A stretch of 8,700 nt of DNA. It comes from an uncultured Lachnospiraceae bacterium. Its GTDB lineage: Bacteria; Bacillota; Clostridia; Lachnospirales; Lachnospiraceae. The stretch is taken from contig CATLGN010000050.1 in the NCBI GenBank assembly GCA_949935685.1, forward strand, positions 1 through 8,700, written 5' to 3'. Position numbers and translations under genes: made by a program. The notes below the pieces were generated by a model, which worked only from the letters and a program-made list of their open reading frames with translations, was not told the origin of the DNA and did no database searches. Positions 5,530-8,700 of the stretch are shown piece after piece (the stretch's first letter is position 1; each line of letters starts with the position of its first letter).

Positions 5530-6906
5530 ATGAAAAGAAAAGTTTCGGGAAAGGGCATTGCTCTGGCACTGACGACGGCGCTTCTGGCGGGTTCGCTGAC
5601 CGGATGCACGTTTGGATTTGCGAGCGACCCTGACGATCCCAACGAAGTGGTGGAAGAGATTCCGATTGATACGTCGGTGGATACCTTCCAGTATGACGGC
5701 TCTCTGAGCGGAACGAGCATTACGCTGCTGAATTCCAAAGCGGAGATTCAGGTGGCGCTGGAAAAGATGAGCGCCGCGTATGAAGAAAAATCGGGTGTGC
5801 ATGTGGAGATTATGCCGGTGACAGACGGTGATTCCCCGTACACAAAGGTAGTCAGCCTGTATAATTCGGGCAATCCGCCGACGCTGGCGATTCTGGATAC
5901 GACAGATGTGATCGCGCTTGCCGCGGAGAAGGCGCAGGATCTGAGCGGCGAACCGTGGGTGGCCGAAGCGGAAGGCTATGTGACGGAAATTGACGGCAAG
6001 GTGTATTGTTTCCCGCTGTGTATTGAGGGAAGGGGCATTATTTATAACAAAGCGGTGATTGAGGGCGCGCTTGGACGGACATTTGATCCCGCTTCCATCA
6101 AGACACAGACGGACTTTGTAAATCTTCTGGAAGAGCTGAAAGCGGCAGGCATCCGCAGGCCGGTTTCCATGGCAAAGGAAGACTGGTCGCTCGGGGCGCA
6201 TCATCTGCAGTATATCTATGAGCTGTATGACGGGACGACGCCGGGGGCACAGGAGAAAGTGGAGGAGATTAAGGCGGGGACGCTGGATCTGAACAGCTAT
6301 GACAGACTGCACGATTTCCTGAATATGTTTGACATCCTGAAGGCCTATAATGTAGCGCAGGGCGATCCGCTGGGAGCGGACTATGACGAAATGGCGATTG
6401 ACCTGGCGGACGGGAAAACGGCGTTCTGGTTTAACGGAAACTGGGCGTGGCCGAACCTGGCGGAGGCCGGAGCAAAGGCAACGGATGAATATGGATTCCT
6501 TCCTTATTTCATGAATGACGATGAAACGGATTTTGCCAATCAGAAAATACAGGCTTCGCCGTCCAAGCAGATCATGCTTGACCGGATCGTGGCGGACGAG
6601 AAGCAGCAGGCGGCGGCAAAGGAATTTTTGAACTGGATTGTATTCAGCGAGATTGGCCAGCAGATGCTTGTCAAGACCTGCAATGTGATTCCGCCGTTCC
6701 AGAATAATCCGTATGAGCCGACCGATCCGTTGAGCGCGGATATTTATGAAAAGGTACATAACGATCAGGCGTTTAACGCTTCCGTTATCGTTCCCAACGA
6801 TCACTGGGCCGTACTGGGCGCGGCGATGCAGAAGTATCTGGCGGACCGGAGCGGCAAGGAAGAACTGATCGATTCCATTGGCGATTATTGGGCACAGCAG
6901 AAATAG
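5530..6906 (+). CDS. Carbohydrate ABC transporter substrate-binding lipoprotein (CUT1 type)
   Basis: 458-residue extracytoplasmic sugar receptor. It has a lipoprotein signal: basic MKRKVSGKG, hydrophobic stretch, lipobox LTGC with Cys26 as the lipidated residue. An acidic linker follows (about 32-45, DPDDPNEVVEE). The mature fold shows family-type blocks: ITLLNSKAEIQVALEKMSAAYEEKSGVHVEI, the GNPPTLAILD segment, YCFPLCIEGRGIIYNK (159-174), and FNGNWAW (301-307), a typical sugar-contact stretch in this family. ATG 5530 follows a very strong AGGAGGAGG (5513-5521) with 8-nt spacing, so high expression is expected relative to the permeases. It is first in an operon with two permeases and lies behind the LacI-type operator. 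The substrate cannot be assigned; di- or oligosaccharides are usual for this type, and an Ugp-like glycerophosphodiester is possible given the neighbouring glycerol genes. Confidence 0.93.
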   Translation: MKRKVSGKGIALALTTALLAGSLTGCTFGFASDPDDPNEVVEEIPIDTSVDTFQYDGSLSGTSITLLNSKAEIQVALEKMSAAYEEKSGVHVEIMPVTDGDSPYTKVVSLYNSGNPPTLAILDTTDVIALAAEKAQDLSGEPWVAEAEGYVTEIDGKVYCFPLCIEGRGIIYNKAVIEGALGRTFDPASIKTQTDFVNLLEELKAAGIRRPVSMAKEDWSLGAHHLQYIYELYDGTTPGAQEKVEEIKAGTLDLNSYDRLHDFLNMFDILKAYNVAQGDPLGADYDEMAIDLADGKTAFWFNGNWAWPNLAEAGAKATDEYGFLPYFMNDDETDFANQKIQASPSKQIMLDRIVADEKQQAAAKEFLNWIVFSEIGQQMLVKTCNVIPPFQNNPYEPTDPLSADIYEKVHNDQAFNASVIVPNDHWAVLGAAMQKYLADRSGKEELIDSIGDYWAQQK

Positions 6907-6914
6907 ATTCGGAA

Positions 6915-6919
6915 AGGAG
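6915..6919 (+). promoter_or_regulatory. Ribosome binding site deciding the first permease start
   Basis: AGGAG is 9 nt before ATG 6929 but only 3 nt before ATG 6923, so the later ATG is preferred. The in-frame ATG further upstream (6878) lies inside the binding-protein gene and lacks such support. Confidence 0.65.
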
Positions 6920-6928
6920 AGAATGGAA

Positions 6929-7801
6929 ATGAAATCAACCAAACGTGTGAAAGATTTCTGTATGTTTGGACTGCCGGGCATGATCTGCTTCTTTGCAGTT
7001 GTCATTATCCCGTTTGTCTATGGCGTTTATCTGACGCTGACAGACTGGGACGGCGTTGCGGAAACCAAGAATTTTATCGGACTTCGGAATTTCGGAGGCG
7101 TTATACAGGACGGTCAGTTCTGGACATCGCTGATTCTGACATTTGAATATGTGATTGTAGTCGTTTTGCTTGTCAATGTTCTGGCATTTGCCATCGCCTA
7201 TCTTCTCACAAGAGGGATTAAGGGGCAGAACTTCTTCCGGGCCGGTTTCTTTACGCCTAATCTGATCGGCGGTATCGTACTCGGTTACATATGGCAGTTT
7301 GTATTTTCCAGAGCGTTTGTAAATATCGGGGAGTCCACGGGATGGGGGCTGTTTGAGATTTCCTGGCTGTCCACGCCGGGAAAGGCGTTTGCGGCGCTGG
7401 TGCTTGTGACGGTATGGCAGCTTTCCGGCTATATGATTCTGATCTATATTGCGGGCTTTATGGGGCTGAGCGAGGATGTGATGGAAGCGGCCAGCATCGA
7501 CGGGGCTTCCGGCTGGAAACAGATGGTGTATATCATTATGCCGCTGATGATGTCTTCCATTACGATCTGTCTGTTCCTCACCTTATCCCGTGCGTTTATG
7601 GTATACGATGTGAACCTTTCCCTGACGGCAGGAGGTCCTTACGGCACAACGCAGATGGCGGCAATGCATGTGTATGAGAAAGCGTTTACGTCGAGACAGT
7701 ACGGCCTTGGGCAGGCGGAAGCGTTTATTCTCTTTATCGTAGTGGCATGTATCAGCGGCCTGCAGGTATACTTTACAAAGAAACAGGAGGTGGAAGCATA
7801 A
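6929..7801 (+). CDS. Carbohydrate ABC transporter permease, MalF-type
   Basis: 290-residue inner-membrane permease with about six hydrophobic segments (roughly 12-36, 67-93, 105-128, 155-178, 204-224 and 264-283). The cytoplasmic EAA loop is present as EAASIDGASGWKQMVYIIMP (186-205), the surface that docks on the ATPase. After it come LTAGGPYGTTQ and the YGLGQAEAF segment typical of MalF/UgpA-like proteins. Start ATG 6929 is chosen by the AGGAG spacing and gives the usual short basic N-terminus MKSTKRVKDF. It begins 22 nt after the binding-protein stop, and its stop overlaps the next start (TAATG). It should form a heterodimer with the following permease. Substrate unknown. Confidence 0.93.
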   Translation: MKSTKRVKDFCMFGLPGMICFFAVVIIPFVYGVYLTLTDWDGVAETKNFIGLRNFGGVIQDGQFWTSLILTFEYVIVVVLLVNVLAFAIAYLLTRGIKGQNFFRAGFFTPNLIGGIVLGYIWQFVFSRAFVNIGESTGWGLFEISWLSTPGKAFAALVLVTVWQLSGYMILIYIAGFMGLSEDVMEAASIDGASGWKQMVYIIMPLMMSSITICLFLTLSRAFMVYDVNLSLTAGGPYGTTQMAAMHVYEKAFTSRQYGLGQAEAFILFIVVACISGLQVYFTKKQEVEA

Positions 7802-8661
7802 TGAAGCAGACGACGATTGGCGGAAATAAAAGAAAGCTGATGAACGGGCTGGCAGTCGCATTACTGGTTGTGATCTTTATCGCTTATATGTTCCCGTTCC
7901 TTATGGTAGTGATCAATTCCCTGAAACAGAAGCGGGATATTATCAAAAGTCCCTTTTCCTGGCTCTTTACGATCAAGGGTCTGTCCTTTGACAATTTTGT
8001 CAAGGCCTTTACCCAGATGGATTTTCTGAATGCCTTTAAAAATTCGCTGTTTGTAACGGTCAGCGCAACGGTGCTGGTAACGCTGCTGGCGGCTATGCTG
8101 GCATACTATATCGTACGCAACAAAAATAAGCTTTCCGATCTGACGTTCGCCCTGATGGTGGCATCCATGATTATCCCGTTTCAGGCGATTATGATCCCGC
8201 TTGTCAGCATTTACGGCAGTTCGCTGCATGTGCTCAATCACAGGCTGACGCTGATTTTCATGCATACCGGATTTTCGATGGCGATGTCGGTGTTTATGTT
8301 TCACGGTTTTATCAAGGGAAATATCCCGATCGCGCTGGAAGAGGCGAGCTGCATTGACGGCTGTACCCATGCACAGACCTTTTTCCTGATTGTATTCCCG
8401 CTGTTAAAGCCCATTATTTCGACGATGGTTATTCTGAATTCGATGGCGTTCTGGAATGACTTCCTGCTGCCGTCGCTTGTCCTGAGCGATAAAGCGCTGC
8501 TTACGCTGCCGCTGTCCACCTACAGCTTTTACGGGACATATTCCGCCGATTACGGTACAATTATGGCCGGCCTGTTGCTGTGCGTGATTCCGATTCTGAT
8601 TCTGTATGTGATTTTGCAGAAACAGATTATCGGCGGCGTTGTTGCGGGGGCGGTAAAATAA
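7801..8661 (+). CDS. Carbohydrate ABC transporter permease, MalG-type
   Basis: 286-residue partner permease. Hydrophobic segments lie near 14-40, 83-105, 113-139, 148-169, 202-226 and 253-271. The EAA loop reads EEASCIDGCTHAQTFFLIVF (180-199), with Cys in place of the more common Ala after the DG; the loop is otherwise intact. The C-terminal QKQIIGGVVAGAVK is the standard MalG/UgpE-type end (QkxfvxGixxGAVKG), here ending at Lys without the frequent final Gly. ATG 7801 shares its A with the previous TAA and follows AGGAGGT (7785-7791) with 9-nt spacing. It completes the membrane pore. No ATP-binding subunit follows before the window ends. Confidence 0.94.
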   Translation: MKQTTIGGNKRKLMNGLAVALLVVIFIAYMFPFLMVVINSLKQKRDIIKSPFSWLFTIKGLSFDNFVKAFTQMDFLNAFKNSLFVTVSATVLVTLLAAMLAYYIVRNKNKLSDLTFALMVASMIIPFQAIMIPLVSIYGSSLHVLNHRLTLIFMHTGFSMAMSVFMFHGFIKGNIPIALEEASCIDGCTHAQTFFLIVFPLLKPIISTMVILNSMAFWNDFLLPSLVLSDKALLTLPLSTYSFYGTYSADYGTIMAGLLLCVIPILILYVILQKQIIGGVVAGAVK

Positions 8662-8700
8662 AATTTTACAGGCAACATCCATGGGGAGTTTTTCAGGGAG

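Noticed and set aside
5314..7005. Minus-strand open frame of 563 codons opposite the binding-protein gene
   Set aside because: Composition is Arg/His/Ile-rich and low in acidic residues, typical of an antisense shadow. It also runs across the promoters and operators.
8662..8700. Start of a further gene downstream of the second permease
   Set aside because: No start codon with a coding frame is visible. CAGGGAG at the very end could be a ribosome binding site, but the gene itself would lie outside the window.

Overview
The window reads as a chromosomal segment of a Gram-positive anaerobe, most likely a gut-type Clostridia or Lachnospiraceae member. The grounds are strong AGGAGG ribosome binding sites, a lipoprotein-type solute-binding protein, a CUT1 sugar ABC system without its own ATPase in view, and a Firmicutes-style glycerol cluster (glpK, GlpA-like, FAD oxidoreductase, DUF1667). 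This is inference from gene content; no taxonomic marker gene is present. The glycerol genes look more GC-rich than the regulator and the intergenic region.

Region 1 (1-4159, plus strand) is a tightly packed glycerol-catabolic operon. It begins inside glpK, whose 5' part lies off the window. A GlpA-like FAD protein with a C-terminal [2Fe-2S] domain follows, then a second FAD/NAD(P)-type disulfide-oxidoreductase-like flavoprotein, then a small cysteine-rich DUF1667 protein. Gaps are 4-nt overlaps or a few bases. The likely logic is phosphorylation of glycerol to glycerol-3-phosphate, followed by oxidation to dihydroxyacetone phosphate, with electrons passed through the Fe-S and flavin partners. 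This would be a functional parallel of GlpABC in which GlpB and GlpC are replaced by unrelated proteins.

Region 2 (4200-5231, minus strand) is a LacI-family regulator convergent with the glycerol operon and divergent from region 3. The 298-bp gap (5232-5529) holds well-formed promoters in both directions. It also holds a striking set of GTAACC/GGTTAC elements: a perfect 16-bp palindrome at the predicted start of the transporter transcript, a degenerate second copy overlapping it, and a compound nested-palindrome site about 116 bp upstream. This looks like a multi-operator, possibly DNA-looping switch.

Region 3 (5530-8661, plus strand) is a carbohydrate ABC importer: a lipid-anchored substrate-binding protein and two MalF/MalG-type permeases. 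No ATPase is seen, so a shared MsmK-type ATPase encoded elsewhere is expected. The substrate cannot be read from the sequence. The last 39 bases contain no gene, but end in a purine-rich CAGGGAG that may be the ribosome binding site of the next gene.

I see no RNA gene, insertion sequence, CRISPR array or defence system. The most interesting points are the operator architecture and the DUF1667-containing electron-transfer trio; neither is proven to be a new system.
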